A stretch of 7,290 bases of DNA from Desulfovibrio sp. (GTDB lineage: Bacteria; Desulfobacterota; Desulfovibrionia; Desulfovibrionales; Desulfovibrionaceae): contig JAIWOE010000187.1 of the NCBI GenBank assembly GCA_020217165.1, positions 1 to 7,290 of the forward strand, written 5' to 3'. Shown here piece by piece: positions 1 through 7,234 of the stretch; position 1 is the first letter of the stretch, and the number at the start of each line of letters is the position of its first letter. The notes below the pieces were generated by a model, which saw only the letters and a list, made by a program, of their open reading frames with translations, was not told the origin of the DNA and made no database searches. A program made the position numbers and the translations under genes.

Positions 1-1178
1 AAGACATTTGCGTCGCGGATGCGGAACTTGTGTTCCAACCCCTCTTTTTCCGCGCCGTACATGAGCAGCCCCACCGCCGTGGCGTACATGGGGCTGTTGA
101 CTACATCCCTGAGCCCGCCCACATGCTGGGGGTACCCCAGCCGGGTGGGCAGGTTGAAAATCTGTTCGCCCAGTTCCTGGCACCCTTCGATGAGCGCCGT
201 GCCGCCAGTGAGCACCACGCCCGCGCCGATCATGTTCTTGAATCCGGAGCGGATGAGTTCCTGATCCACCAGGGACAGGATCTCTTCCATGCGAGGCTCG
301 CAGATTTCGGCCAGCACCCGGCGGGAGAGCCGCCGGGAATCGCGCCCGCCGACGCTCATGACGTCGATGGTCTCGTCCTTCTTCACCAGATCGGCCAGGG
401 CGCAGCCGTACCGGACCTTGATTTTCTCCGCCGCGGCCATGGGAGTGCGCAGGCCGAAGGCGATGTCGTTGGTCAAATTGGTGCCGCCCAGGGCCAGCAC
501 ACCCGTGTGTTTGATGGATTCGTTGGCAAAGACGGCAATGTCCGTCGTGCCGCCGCCCAGGTCCACCAGGGCCACCCCGATCTCCCGCTCCTCCGCCGTG
601 AGAACGGACTTGGAAGACGCAAGTGATTCCAACACAATGTCCGCCACGTCAAGCCCTGATCGGTGGCAACTACGAACAATATTTTGCGCGCTGGTCACGG
701 CGCCCGTGACGATGTGCACCCGCACCTCCAGCCGCACGCCGCTCATGCCTTGCGGATCGGCAATGCCGCGCTGGTCGTCCACGATATATTCCTGGGGCAG
801 GATGTGGATGACCTCGCGATCCAGGGGGATGGCCACGGCCTTGGCGGCGTCGATGGCCCGTTCCACATCCTTCTCGCCCACTTCCCCGCCCTTGACGGCA
901 ATCACGCCGTGGCTGTTGAAGCCCTTGATGTGGCTGCCGGCGATGCCCGCATAGACCGACCTGATCTCGCAGCCGGCCATGCGCTCCGCCTCTTCCAAGG
1001 CCTTTTTGATGGACTGGACGGTCTGCTCGATGTTCACCACCACGCCTTTGCGCAGCCCTGTGGACGGGCTGGTGCCGATGCCGACGATATCCACCCCGTC
1101 GGGCGTGGCTTCGCCCACCACGGCGCAGATCTTGGTGGTGCCGATGTCGAGACCTACGATGAGATCGGACTTGGACAT
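1..1178 (-). CDS. ftsA: Cell division protein FtsA, actin-like ATPase (3' end beyond window)
   Basis: FtsA is an actin-family ATPase on the cytoplasmic face of the inner membrane that tethers FtsZ filaments and recruits later divisome proteins. I translated 392 codons with no stop before the window edge. Seen: phosphate-1 loop GLDIGTTK (residues 9-16), phosphate-2 loop VDLGGGTTDIAVF (205-217), and the adenosine-binding stretch GAGVVLTGGTALIEG (318-332). The region around residues 85-165 fits the FtsA-specific 1C (SHS2) subdomain. FtsA proteins are usually a little over 400 residues, so only the last part is missing, including the expected C-terminal amphipathic membrane-targeting helix, which cannot be checked here. 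The ATG start follows AAGGAG with a 5-base spacer. It lies 43 bases after ftsQ, the usual ftsQ-ftsA order; ftsZ is expected next. Codons of residues 164-192 are unusually AT-rich (see findings). Identification is secure. Confidence 0.97.
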   Translation of the reverse strand, partial: MSKSDLIVGLDIGTTKICAVVGEATPDGVDIVGIGTSPSTGLRKGVVVNIEQTVQSIKKALEEAERMAGCEIRSVYAGIAGSHIKGFNSHGVIAVKGGEVGEKDVERAIDAAKAVAIPLDREVIHILPQEYIVDDQRGIADPQGMSGVRLEVRVHIVTGAVTSAQNIVRSCHRSGLDVADIVLESLASSKSVLTAEEREIGVALVDLGGGTTDIAVFANESIKHTGVLALGGTNLTNDIAFGLRTPMAAAEKIKVRYGCALADLVKKDETIDVMSVGGRDSRRLSRRVLAEICEPRMEEILSLVDQELIRSGFKNMIGAGVVLTGGTALIEGCQELGEQIFNLPTRLGYPQHVGGLRDVVNSPMYATAVGLLMYGAEKEGLEHKFRIRDANV

Positions 1179-1183
1179 GGCTT

Positions 1184-1189
1184 CTCCTT
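1184..1189 (-). promoter_or_regulatory. Ribosome binding site of ftsA
   Basis: On the minus strand AAGGAG lies 5 bases before the ATG at 1178. It is a near-perfect Shine-Dalgarno sequence. It sits in the 43-base ftsQ-ftsA gap, so ftsA can start independently and need not rely on ribosomes finishing ftsQ. I see no hairpin-plus-T-run terminator in this gap. Confidence 0.75.
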
Positions 1190-1221
1190 GCCTCGTGCTT
1201 CTTCTCGCCCTGCCGGCCCCC

Positions 1222-2160
1222 TTAGGAGCGGGCAGGCTTTTTGGACGCCGGGGCGCCCTTGGTTGTGGTGGCGGGTTTGGCCGCGCCGCTTCGCGTGGCG
1301 GCACCGGCCTTGGCCGGGGCCTGGGCGCCGCGTTCCACCCACACCTTTTCTCCTGTCATGCGAATGGCCGCCACCTGTTCCAGTTCGCCGCGGTGAGCCA
1401 GGTCATCCCACACGGCGCGCAGCCGGGACACCTGTTCCATCAGCCCCTGGTGCTCCATGGCGATGGTAATGCCCGCTGCTTCAAGATGCAGTTCCACCCC
1501 GGCGCCCTGGGAAAGCCGCACCCAGCCCACCTCCTGCATGGAGAAAGGCAGGCGCTTGGCTTCCGCCATCTGCCGCAGCCGGTTCAAGACGGCAAGCAAG
1601 GAATTGTCCGCATCCTCCAGGCGAATCAACGGCAGGGAGATGAATCCCCGCGGCTCCACCGGCGCGATGATGCGTCCCTGCTCGTCCGCATAAAACAGGC
1701 CATTGTCCTGTTGCACCCACCAGCGCGGCTCGCGCTCCACCACACTCAGGCGCAAGGTGGACGGCAATTCCCGCGCCACCTTGGCGGATTCCACCCATGG
1801 GTTCGCCAGCAGCCGGCCGCGCACGTCGTGCATGGCCAGGTCCAGGGTGTTCATGCCCAGGTGCACGCCGCTGGCCTGCATAATCTCCGCGGAGGTGAGC
1901 CGCCGGTTGCCGCTGACCTCGATTTCCCGCAGAGTAAAGTATTCGTGGGACGTTGCATACCGGTACAACAGCAGGCAGGCGCAGCTGGCGGCGATGATGA
2001 ACAGCGGCCACAGCAGCAGATTCACCCCCCACTGCCACACCCCGATATTGATCTTTGGCAGCTCCAGCCGGCGCGGGGCGCTGACACGGCGGTACCGGTT
2101 GTTCCCGCTGTTGCGTTTGATCTGCAGCCGGCTGCAGGCGGTGGCGTACGACGTGCTCAT
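1222..2160 (-). CDS. ftsQ: Cell division protein FtsQ with a basic Ala/Lys/Pro-rich C-terminal tail
   Basis: FtsQ is a bitopic inner-membrane protein that links early cytoplasmic divisome parts to the FtsB/FtsL and FtsW/FtsI synthase complex. The 312 residues show a basic cytoplasmic N-terminus (RLQIKRNSGNNRYRR, 11-25), one membrane helix at about 46-67, then a POTRA domain at about 74-143 beginning FTLREIEVSGNRRLTSAEI and including NPWVESAKVARELPSTL, the typical FtsQ pattern. A beta domain follows at about 145-276, with GLFYADEQGRII (154-165) matching the family's 'D..G.v' segment. Residues about 279-312 form a low-complexity tail rich in Ala, Lys, Pro and Thr, which would lie in the periplasm. 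The ATG start is 7 bases after the murC stop and has a GAGGT site overlapping that stop; the gene ends in TAA. FtsQ varies greatly in sequence, but domain order and position before ftsA make the call firm. Confidence 0.93.
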   Translation of the reverse strand: MSTSYATACSRLQIKRNSGNNRYRRVSAPRRLELPKINIGVWQWGVNLLLWPLFIIAASCACLLLYRYATSHEYFTLREIEVSGNRRLTSAEIMQASGVHLGMNTLDLAMHDVRGRLLANPWVESAKVARELPSTLRLSVVEREPRWWVQQDNGLFYADEQGRIIAPVEPRGFISLPLIRLEDADNSLLAVLNRLRQMAEAKRLPFSMQEVGWVRLSQGAGVELHLEAAGITIAMEHQGLMEQVSRLRAVWDDLAHRGELEQVAAIRMTGEKVWVERGAQAPAKAGAATRSGAAKPATTTKGAPASKKPARS

Positions 2161-2163
2161 GAT

Positions 2164-2170
2164 GACCTCA
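2164..2170 (-). promoter_or_regulatory. Ribosome binding site of ftsQ overlapping the murC stop codon
   Basis: The minus strand reads TGAGGTC before CATC-type spacer bases and the ATG at 2160. The TGA is the murC stop and GAGGT is the ftsQ Shine-Dalgarno core. A ribosome ending murC therefore sits on the ftsQ start site, which suggests translational coupling. It also supports the ATG at 2160 as the ftsQ start. Confidence 0.65.
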
Positions 2171-3553
2171 CGATTCCAACCAGTCCCTGCCCACGGTCCA
2201 GATGTTGCCGGCGCCCATGGTCATGAAGATGTCCCCGGGCTTGAGCACCCCCGGCAGGGCCGCCAGCACGGCGGCGAAGTCTGCACAGTAGGTGACGTCG
2301 GTATTGGAAATCTGCCGGATGCCCTGGGCCAGGCTCTGCCCGCTCACGCCCGGGATGGGCGCTTCGGAGGCGGGGTAGATTTCCGTAAGCAGCAGTTTGT
2401 CCACCGTGGCGAACACCTTGCAAAAGTCTCCAAACAGCGCCTGGGTGCGGGAGAACCGGTGCGGCTGAAAGGCCAGCACCAGCCGGCGGCCAGGAAAGCA
2501 GCTGATGGCCGTATCCAGGGTGGCGCGGATTTCGGCAGGATGGTGGCCGTAATCGTCGATCACCAGCACGCCGTTCTTTTCTCCCTTGCGTTCGAAGCGC
2601 CGGCCCACGCCGCGGAAATGCTCCAGCCCGGCAAAGGCCGTGGCCAGGGGAATGCCGGCCTCCAGGGCCACGCCGATGGCCCCCAGGGCGTTGAGCACGT
2701 TGTGTCGGCCGGGTTGGTTGAGCCGCACCTCCCCCACCTCCTTGCCGTCCAGCAAGACGCGGAAGCGGGAAATGTCGGAACATTCCAGCACTTCGGCCCG
2801 CAGGCTGTTGTGCAGGCCAAAGCCATACAACAATACCGGACGCTTCACCCGGCCCAGCAGGCGCTGCACGCCGGGGTCGTCCCCGCAGACCACATTGCGG
2901 CCGTAAAATGGAATCTGGTTCATGAACTGGACGAAGGCCGCGTCGATGGCGTCCAGGTTCGGATAATGATCCAGATGGTCCGCATCCACATTGGTGACCA
3001 CGGCGATAAGGGGGAAGAGGCATAGGAAGGAGCCGTCGCTCTCGTCGGCCTCGGCGATGAGGTATTCGCCCTCCCCCAGACGGGCGTTGGAACCGTAGGC
3101 ATTCAGGCGGCCACCAATGATGACGGTTGGGTCCAGCCCGGCTTCCTCAAAAATGCCGGCCAGCAGAGAAGTGGTGGTGGTTTTGCCGTGGGTGCCGGCC
3201 ACAGCCACCCCGGCCTTCAGGCGCATGAGTTCGGCCAGCATCTCTGCCCGGGGGATGATGGGCACGCCCAGCTCCATGGCTTCCTGCAGCTCGGGATTGT
3301 CCTTGGCGATGGCCGTGGACCTGACCACCACGTCCGCCTCGCCTACCTGCCCGCGGGCATGGCCTTTGTAAATGGTGGCCCCAAGCTCCCGCAGGCGCTG
3401 GACCACGGGGCCATCGGACAGGTCCGAGCCGGTGACGATGTATCCCAGGTTCAGCAGCACCTCAGCGATGCCGCTCATGCCCGCGCCGCCGATGCCCAGC
3501 ATGTGCATGCGGCGCACGCGGGTGCGCATTTGATGTCCCGTGCTCGTGGTCAT
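2168..3553 (-). CDS. murC: UDP-N-acetylmuramate--L-alanine ligase MurC
   Basis: MurC is the first amino-acid ligase of peptidoglycan synthesis: ATP + UDP-MurNAc + L-Ala gives UDP-MurNAc-L-Ala, in the cytoplasm. The 461 residues match the usual length. Seen: N-terminal nucleotide-binding fold with [14 protein letters not shown] (18-31); central ATPase domain with P-loop GTHGKTTTT (120-128), EADESDGSF (168-176) and [10 protein letters not shown] (188-197); then [11 protein letters not shown] (282-292), FERKG (320-324), the MurC-type DDYGHHP (333-339), FQPHRFSRT (362-370) and MGAGNIW near the C-terminus (446-452). DDYGHHP and the GTHGKTTTT form separate it from MurD, MurE and MurF. The ATG overlaps the murG stop (ATGA) and follows AAGGAA by 6 bases. 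A second ATG at residue 9 is possible but lacks this spacing. No murB fusion is present, and no murB follows. Confidence 0.98.
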   Translation of the reverse strand: MTTSTGHQMRTRVRRMHMLGIGGAGMSGIAEVLLNLGYIVTGSDLSDGPVVQRLRELGATIYKGHARGQVGEADVVVRSTAIAKDNPELQEAMELGVPIIPRAEMLAELMRLKAGVAVAGTHGKTTTTSLLAGIFEEAGLDPTVIIGGRLNAYGSNARLGEGEYLIAEADESDGSFLCLFPLIAVVTNVDADHLDHYPNLDAIDAAFVQFMNQIPFYGRNVVCGDDPGVQRLLGRVKRPVLLYGFGLHNSLRAEVLECSDISRFRVLLDGKEVGEVRLNQPGRHNVLNALGAIGVALEAGIPLATAFAGLEHFRGVGRRFERKGEKNGVLVIDDYGHHPAEIRATLDTAISCFPGRRLVLAFQPHRFSRTQALFGDFCKVFATVDKLLLTEIYPASEAPIPGVSGQSLAQGIRQISNTDVTYCADFAAVLAALPGVLKPGDIFMTMGAGNIWTVGRDWLES

Positions 3554-4656
3554 GCCGTGTTCCTTGCCCGCACCGCCGGGACTGCCACGGATTCCAGGAC
3601 AGCGGCGATGCGTGCCGCCGCCTCGGGCCGGGCCCAGGCGCGCGCGGCCTGGCCCATCCGGGCCAGCCGTTCAGGGTTGGTGAGCAGGGAGACCACCTCG
3701 CCAGCCAGATCCCGGCGGGGAAGCTCCCGTTGTTCCAGACACACCGCCGCGCCGGCCCGCTCCAGGTGCCGCGCGTTCACGGCCTGATGGTCGTGGGTGG
3801 CAAAGGGGAACGGGATGAACACCGCCGGCAGGCCGGCGGCGGCCAGCTCGAACACCGTGGAGGCCCCGGCCCGGCAGAGGGCCAGGTCTGCCCAGGCGTA
3901 GGCGGAGGCCATGTCGTCAATGAATGCGTGCACGCAGTCTCCGGGCCAGCCGGCGGCAAGGTAGGCGTCCCGCACCCGGTTGGCGTCGCGTTCCCCGGCC
4001 TGGTGCAGGATGGACATGCCGGCCTCCTTGAAGCGCGGCAGGGCGGCGATGACGGCGTCGTTCACCGCCACGGCTCCCTGGCTGCCCCCCAGGACCAGCA
4101 GTCGCCCATGGCCGGACACCGCCCGCGGCGTGGCGTGCAGGGCGGCTATCTCCTCCCGCACGGGATTGCCCGTAAGGGTGGTGCTGCCGGTGGGGAACCG
4201 CGAATGCTCGTCGGGGAACGACAGCAGCACCGCGCGAGCCACCCGACCCAGGAGTCGATTGCTCACGCCGGGCACGCTGTTCTGCTCATGCAGCACCGTG
4301 GGCACCCCCAGCACGGCGGCGGCAGCCATGGCCGGGAAGGAGGCGTAGCCCCCAAAGCCGGCCACCACCTGCGGCCGGAAGGACCGCACCACCCGCATCG
4401 CCTGAAGCAACGACTTCGCCAGCGCAGCCATGGCGCCCATTGCACGAAGGCCGCGGCCAATGACGCCCCGTACCGGCAGCGCCAGAAATTCCACGCCTGC
4501 CTGGCGGCACAGCCGGCCCTCGGGACCACTCTCCCCACCCACAAACAGCAGCCGCGCCTGCGGCTGGCTCCGGCGCAGGGCTTCGGCCACGGCCAGGGCC
4601 GGGAAGATGTGCCCGCCCGTGCCGCCGGTGGTGAGGATGAGCCGTTCCAATGCCAT
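3550..4656 (-). CDS. murG: Lipid II synthase MurG (UDP-GlcNAc:lipid I GlcNAc transferase)
   Basis: MurG is a GT-B glycosyltransferase (family GT28) at the cytoplasmic membrane face. It moves GlcNAc from UDP-GlcNAc to lipid I, forming lipid II. The 368-residue product shows all three glycine-rich loops: [12 protein letters not shown] (11-22, with the conserved His16), [10 protein letters not shown] (100-109) and GGSQGA (190-195). Also seen are [12 protein letters not shown] (123-134), GNPVR (163-167), the C-terminal UDP-GlcNAc site with [20 protein letters not shown] (261-280; Glu270 is the likely ribose ligand) and the HQ..NA segment (290-295). Length is normal. The reading frame stays open far upstream through ftsW, but the true start is the ATG at 4656: it has GGGAGG 9 bases before it, overlaps the ftsW TAA by one base, and puts the first loop at the normal position. 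The stop overlaps the murC start. Confidence 0.98.
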   Translation of the reverse strand: MALERLILTTGGTGGHIFPALAVAEALRRSQPQARLLFVGGESGPEGRLCRQAGVEFLALPVRGVIGRGLRAMGAMAALAKSLLQAMRVVRSFRPQVVAGFGGYASFPAMAAAAVLGVPTVLHEQNSVPGVSNRLLGRVARAVLLSFPDEHSRFPTGSTTLTGNPVREEIAALHATPRAVSGHGRLLVLGGSQGAVAVNDAVIAALPRFKEAGMSILHQAGERDANRVRDAYLAAGWPGDCVHAFIDDMASAYAWADLALCRAGASTVFELAAAGLPAVFIPFPFATHDHQAVNARHLERAGAAVCLEQRELPRRDLAGEVVSLLTNPERLARMGQAARAWARPEAAARIAAVLESVAVPAVRARNTA

Positions 4657-5903
4657 TACCGCTTGCCTCCCGGGCTTCCCAGCAGCCGATTGCCCCGAGG
4701 CTGGCGCGACAGGTTGAGCAGCAGGCCCACGCAGGCCATGGAACTCAGCAAGGAGGAGCCGCCATAGCTCAAAAACGGCATGGGCACGCCCTTTGGGGGG
4801 GCCGAGCCCAACACCACGGCCATGTTCAGGACAGCGCCCAGGGTGATGATGAGGGTCAGTCCAAAGGCGGTTAGGCGATCGCGCAATTCGTCCAGGGTCA
4901 TGGCGATGTTGAATGCCCTCCAGCATAGCAGGCCCATGAGCACGAACACGGCGGTCACGCCCACGAATCCGAGCTCCTCCCCCACCACGGCCATGATGAA
5001 GTCGTTGTGCGCCTCGGGCAGGAAAAAGAGCTTTTGTTTGGATGCCCCCAGCCCTGCGCCGAGGGTGCCGCCGGAGCCGAAGGCGTACATGGATTGCACC
5101 AACTGGTAGCCCGTGTCCCGCGCATCGGCAAAAGGATCCAGAAACGCGGTGAACCGCTTCCAGCGGTACGGCGAATTGACGATGAGCAGCCACCCGGCCA
5201 TGCCGGCCAGGGCCACGGAGCCGCCCAGGTACACGAATCGCGTCCCGCCCACCAGGCAGATGAGGAACAGCAGCATGGTCATCATGGCCGCGCCGCCAAA
5301 GTCCGGTTGCAGCAGGGTCAGTCCCGCGAAGATTCCGGTGACGACGAAGGGCGGCACCACCCCCACGCTGAAGCGGCCCACCATGTCCTGCTTTTCCGAA
5401 AAAAACCACGCCAGGTACAGCACCAGGGAGATCTTGGCCAGCTCCATGGGCTGAAAGTTGAAAAATCCCAACCTGATCCAGCGCGACGCCCCGTTGGCCT
5501 GCACCCCCAGGGGCGAGGCGATAACCAGCACCAGCAACAGGGTGGAGAGAATCAACAGCGGATACATCATTCCATAGATCCGCTTGAGGGGCACCGCGGC
5601 CAGTACGCCCATGAGCACCAGGCCGGCCACGGCAAAAATGCTCTGCCGGGTGAAAAAGTAGTACGCCCCACCAAATTGCCGCGAGGCCATGACCCCGCTG
5701 GCCGATAGGACCATCACCAGACCCAGGAGAGTCAGCAGCAGGGTCAGCCCCAGGAGCAGAAAATCCATGCGGCCCAGCCAATCGGCATCCAGGGTGTTCC
5801 CCCCTGCCGTGGCGCCCACCACACCAGACCGCGAACCCGGCGCCCGCGGTGGCGCCGGCGGGCAGGTTTTGGACGCCTGCATGGCGATGCGCGCGGCGCT
5901 CAT
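4656..5903 (-). CDS. ftsW: Septal peptidoglycan glycosyltransferase FtsW (SEDS family)
   Basis: FtsW is a multi-pass inner-membrane SEDS enzyme that polymerises lipid II glycan strands at the septum, paired with the transpeptidase FtsI/PBP3. The 415 residues contain about ten hydrophobic segments starting near residue 47. Family motifs seen: GASRWIRLG (138-146), QPMELAK (151-157), LLQPDFGGA (197-205), the large extracellular loop with KLFFLPEAHNDFI (291-303; Asp301 aligns with the proposed catalytic Asp of SEDS proteins) and KGVPMPFLSYGGSS (371-384). The usual Ser of QPSE is Met153, and HTD is HND. An N-terminal cytoplasmic stretch of about 45 residues is rich in Pro, Gly, Ala and Arg. The ATG start overlaps the murD stop (ATGA) and follows GGGGAGG by 7 bases. 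RodA is the main alternative, but the place between murD and murG is typical of FtsW. Confidence 0.96.
   Translation of the reverse strand: MSAARIAMQASKTCPPAPPRAPGSRSGVVGATAGGNTLDADWLGRMDFLLLGLTLLLTLLGLVMVLSASGVMASRQFGGAYYFFTRQSIFAVAGLVLMGVLAAVPLKRIYGMMYPLLILSTLLLVLVIASPLGVQANGASRWIRLGFFNFQPMELAKISLVLYLAWFFSEKQDMVGRFSVGVVPPFVVTGIFAGLTLLQPDFGGAAMMTMLLFLICLVGGTRFVYLGGSVALAGMAGWLLIVNSPYRWKRFTAFLDPFADARDTGYQLVQSMYAFGSGGTLGAGLGASKQKLFFLPEAHNDFIMAVVGEELGFVGVTAVFVLMGLLCWRAFNIAMTLDELRDRLTAFGLTLIITLGAVLNMAVVLGSAPPKGVPMPFLSYGGSSLLSSMACVGLLLNLSRQPRGNRLLGSPGGKR
4666..4671 (-). promoter_or_regulatory. Ribosome binding site of murG inside the 3' end of ftsW
   Basis: The minus strand reads GGGAGG, 9 bases before the murG ATG at 4656, within the terminal codons of ftsW. 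It fixes the murG start within a reading frame that stays open for more than a kilobase upstream. The start shares one base with the ftsW stop (TAATG). Confidence 0.7.
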
Positions 5904-7222
5904 GCCCGTTCCTCCCCAAGGAGCGCCGCCACACGCATGAAGTCCCTGCCGCGCTCGGTGTAGCTGGAATAGCGATCAAAGCTGGCCGTGGCCGGAGAAA
6001 GCAGGATGACATCGCCGGGCGTGGCGGCGGCAAAGAGGCGCCGCGTGGCGGCTTCCAGGGTATCGTCCCAACTCAGGGGTACCGCTCCCTGCCAGGCCTG
6101 CTCGAAGACCTCTCGATTGGCGCCGAAGAGTGCAACTTGTTTGACGTGTTCCTTCAGGAGGGGCAGCAGCTCGGTCAAGTCGCCCCCCTTGAACACCCCT
6201 CCGGCCAGCAACCGCACCGGCCGCTCCATGCTGCGGATGGCCGCGGCCATGGCGTCCGGGGTGGTGGCCTTGGAATCGTTGACAAAGAGCACGCCTTTGA
6301 CCTCGCCCACGGGCTGGATGCGATGAGGCAAGGGGGCAAAGGCATCCACCGTGGTCTGGGCCTGGGCCCGGGTCACGCCGAAGAAGGAGGTCGCCAGGTA
6401 GGCAGCCTGGACGTTGGCCCGGTTGTGCGCGCCCAGCAAGGCCCCGGCGGACAGCTCGGCCTGCTCATCAAACCACCGCACCGTGGCCTTGAGGCCGCCG
6501 CGGGTCTCCAGGAGAGGGCGCAGGGAGGCGTGGATCACCGCCACATCCTCGGCGGTCTGATGCGCGAAGAGCATGCATTTGGCCGCAAGATATTCATCCA
6601 TATCCTCGTGGTAATCCAGGTGGTTGGGGGCCAGATTCAGGAACACGCCCACCCGCGGATGAAAAGTGGTGCACGTCTGCAGCTGAAAGCTGGAAATCTC
6701 CAGCACCAGCACGTCCGCCGTCTCCCCGGACAAGACGAACTCGGCCAGGGGAGTGCCGATGTTTCCGCCCAAAAACACTTTCTTCCCGGCAGATTCCAGC
6801 ATCCTGGCCGCCAGGGTCACGGTGGTGGTCTTGCCTGAGGTGCCGGTCACGGCCAGGATGGGCGCCTGGACAAAGCGCGAGGCCAGCTCCATCTCCGCCA
6901 GCACCTGGGGCGGATTGACCGGCGGCAGGAACGGCCGGATCTTGGCCACGGCCACGCCGGGGCTCATGATGACCAGGTCCAGGCCTTCGAACTGCCCGGG
7001 GTGGTGCGGTCCGAAGGCCATATCCACCAGATCAGAAGCGCCGCCGCCCGTCTCCTGTGCCAGCGCCGCCGCCACCTCTCGACACCGGGATTCCTGCTGA
7101 TCAATGAGCCGCACCCGCGCCCCGGCGGCCAGCAGCAGCCGGGCAGCGGCCACGCCGGAGCGTCCCAGGCCCACCACGCCGGCCCGGGTTTCTGCAAACA
7201 GCTGAGGCAGGATCGCAGTCAT
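5900..7222 (-). CDS. murD: UDP-N-acetylmuramoyl-L-alanine--D-glutamate ligase MurD
   Basis: MurD catalyses the second ligation of the cytoplasmic pathway: ATP + UDP-MurNAc-L-Ala + D-Glu gives UDP-MurNAc-L-Ala-D-Glu. The 440 residues match the usual length. Seen: N-terminal GVVGLGRSGVAAA (15-27), P-loop GTSGKTTT (127-134), GGNIG (152-156), LEISSFQL (174-181), NLAPNHLDYH (196-205), Lys215 in YLAAKCMLF (position of the carbamylated lysine of E. coli MurD), GAHNRANVQAA (264-274), NDSKATTPDA (315-324) and SPATASFDRYSSYTERG (409-425). GNIG and LEISSFQL are MurD signatures. The ATG at 7222 is chosen because it has GGTGAG 6 bases before it and places GLGRSG correctly; an in-frame TTG at 7261 would run inside mraY. 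The stop TGA overlaps the ftsW start. DSKATT replaces the commoner DSKATN, and GGVFKG the commoner GGxDKG. Confidence 0.97.
   Translation of the reverse strand: MTAILPQLFAETRAGVVGLGRSGVAAARLLLAAGARVRLIDQQESRCREVAAALAQETGGGASDLVDMAFGPHHPGQFEGLDLVIMSPGVAVAKIRPFLPPVNPPQVLAEMELASRFVQAPILAVTGTSGKTTTVTLAARMLESAGKKVFLGGNIGTPLAEFVLSGETADVLVLEISSFQLQTCTTFHPRVGVFLNLAPNHLDYHEDMDEYLAAKCMLFAHQTAEDVAVIHASLRPLLETRGGLKATVRWFDEQAELSAGALLGAHNRANVQAAYLATSFFGVTRAQAQTTVDAFAPLPHRIQPVGEVKGVLFVNDSKATTPDAMAAAIRSMERPVRLLAGGVFKGGDLTELLPLLKEHVKQVALFGANREVFEQAWQGAVPLSWDDTLEAATRRLFAAATPGDVILLSPATASFDRYSSYTERGRDFMRVAALLGEERA
5911..5917 (-). promoter_or_regulatory. Ribosome binding site of ftsW inside the 3' end of murD
   Basis: The minus strand reads GGGGAGG, 7 bases before the ftsW ATG at 5903, within the last codons of murD. 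This strong site decides the ftsW start and so shows that the Pro/Gly-rich N-terminal extension is translated. An internal ATG at codon 46, just before the first membrane segment, has no comparable site. Confidence 0.75.
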
Positions 7223-7228
7223 GATGCA

Positions 7229-7234
7229 CTCACC
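7229..7234 (-). promoter_or_regulatory. Ribosome binding site of murD overlapping the mraY stop codon
   Basis: The minus strand reads GGTGAG, 6 bases before the murD ATG at 7222. The TGA within it is the mraY stop, so termination of mraY and initiation of murD are probably coupled. The match to the Shine-Dalgarno consensus is moderate (GGTGAG rather than GGAGG), but no other candidate fits. Confidence 0.6.

Noticed and set aside
626..652. Possible promoter inside ftsA on the minus strand (TTGACG at 652-647, TGGAAT at 631-626)
   Set aside because: The -35-like box is good but the -10-like box matches only 4 of 6 and the spacer is 15 bases. Internal ftsZ promoters in ftsA are known in E. coli, but this match is too weak to annotate.
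1179..1221. Possible terminator in the ftsQ-ftsA gap
   Set aside because: There is a short GC-rich stretch (GGGGGCCGGC) after the ftsQ stop, but no stable stem-loop followed by a T run on the minus strand.
979..2226. 415-codon plus-strand reading frame opposite ftsA and ftsQ
   Set aside because: Shadow frame in high-GC DNA; composition is not protein-like, and it lies opposite genes with clear family motifs.
1703..3025. 440-codon plus-strand reading frame opposite ftsQ and murC
   Set aside because: It is antisense to two secure genes, has no recognisable domain and is rich in His, Gln, Gly and Arg, as expected for a shadow of GC-biased codons.
3550..6033. 827-codon minus-strand frame that would fuse an N-terminal extension to MurG
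   Set aside because: The part upstream of 4656 is the wrong frame of ftsW and is low-complexity. MurG has its own ATG and GGGAGG site, and its first glycine loop is at the normal position.
5849..6838. 329-codon plus-strand reading frame opposite murD
   Set aside because: Shadow of murD codon bias: Gly/His/Gln-rich with no domain or credible start context.
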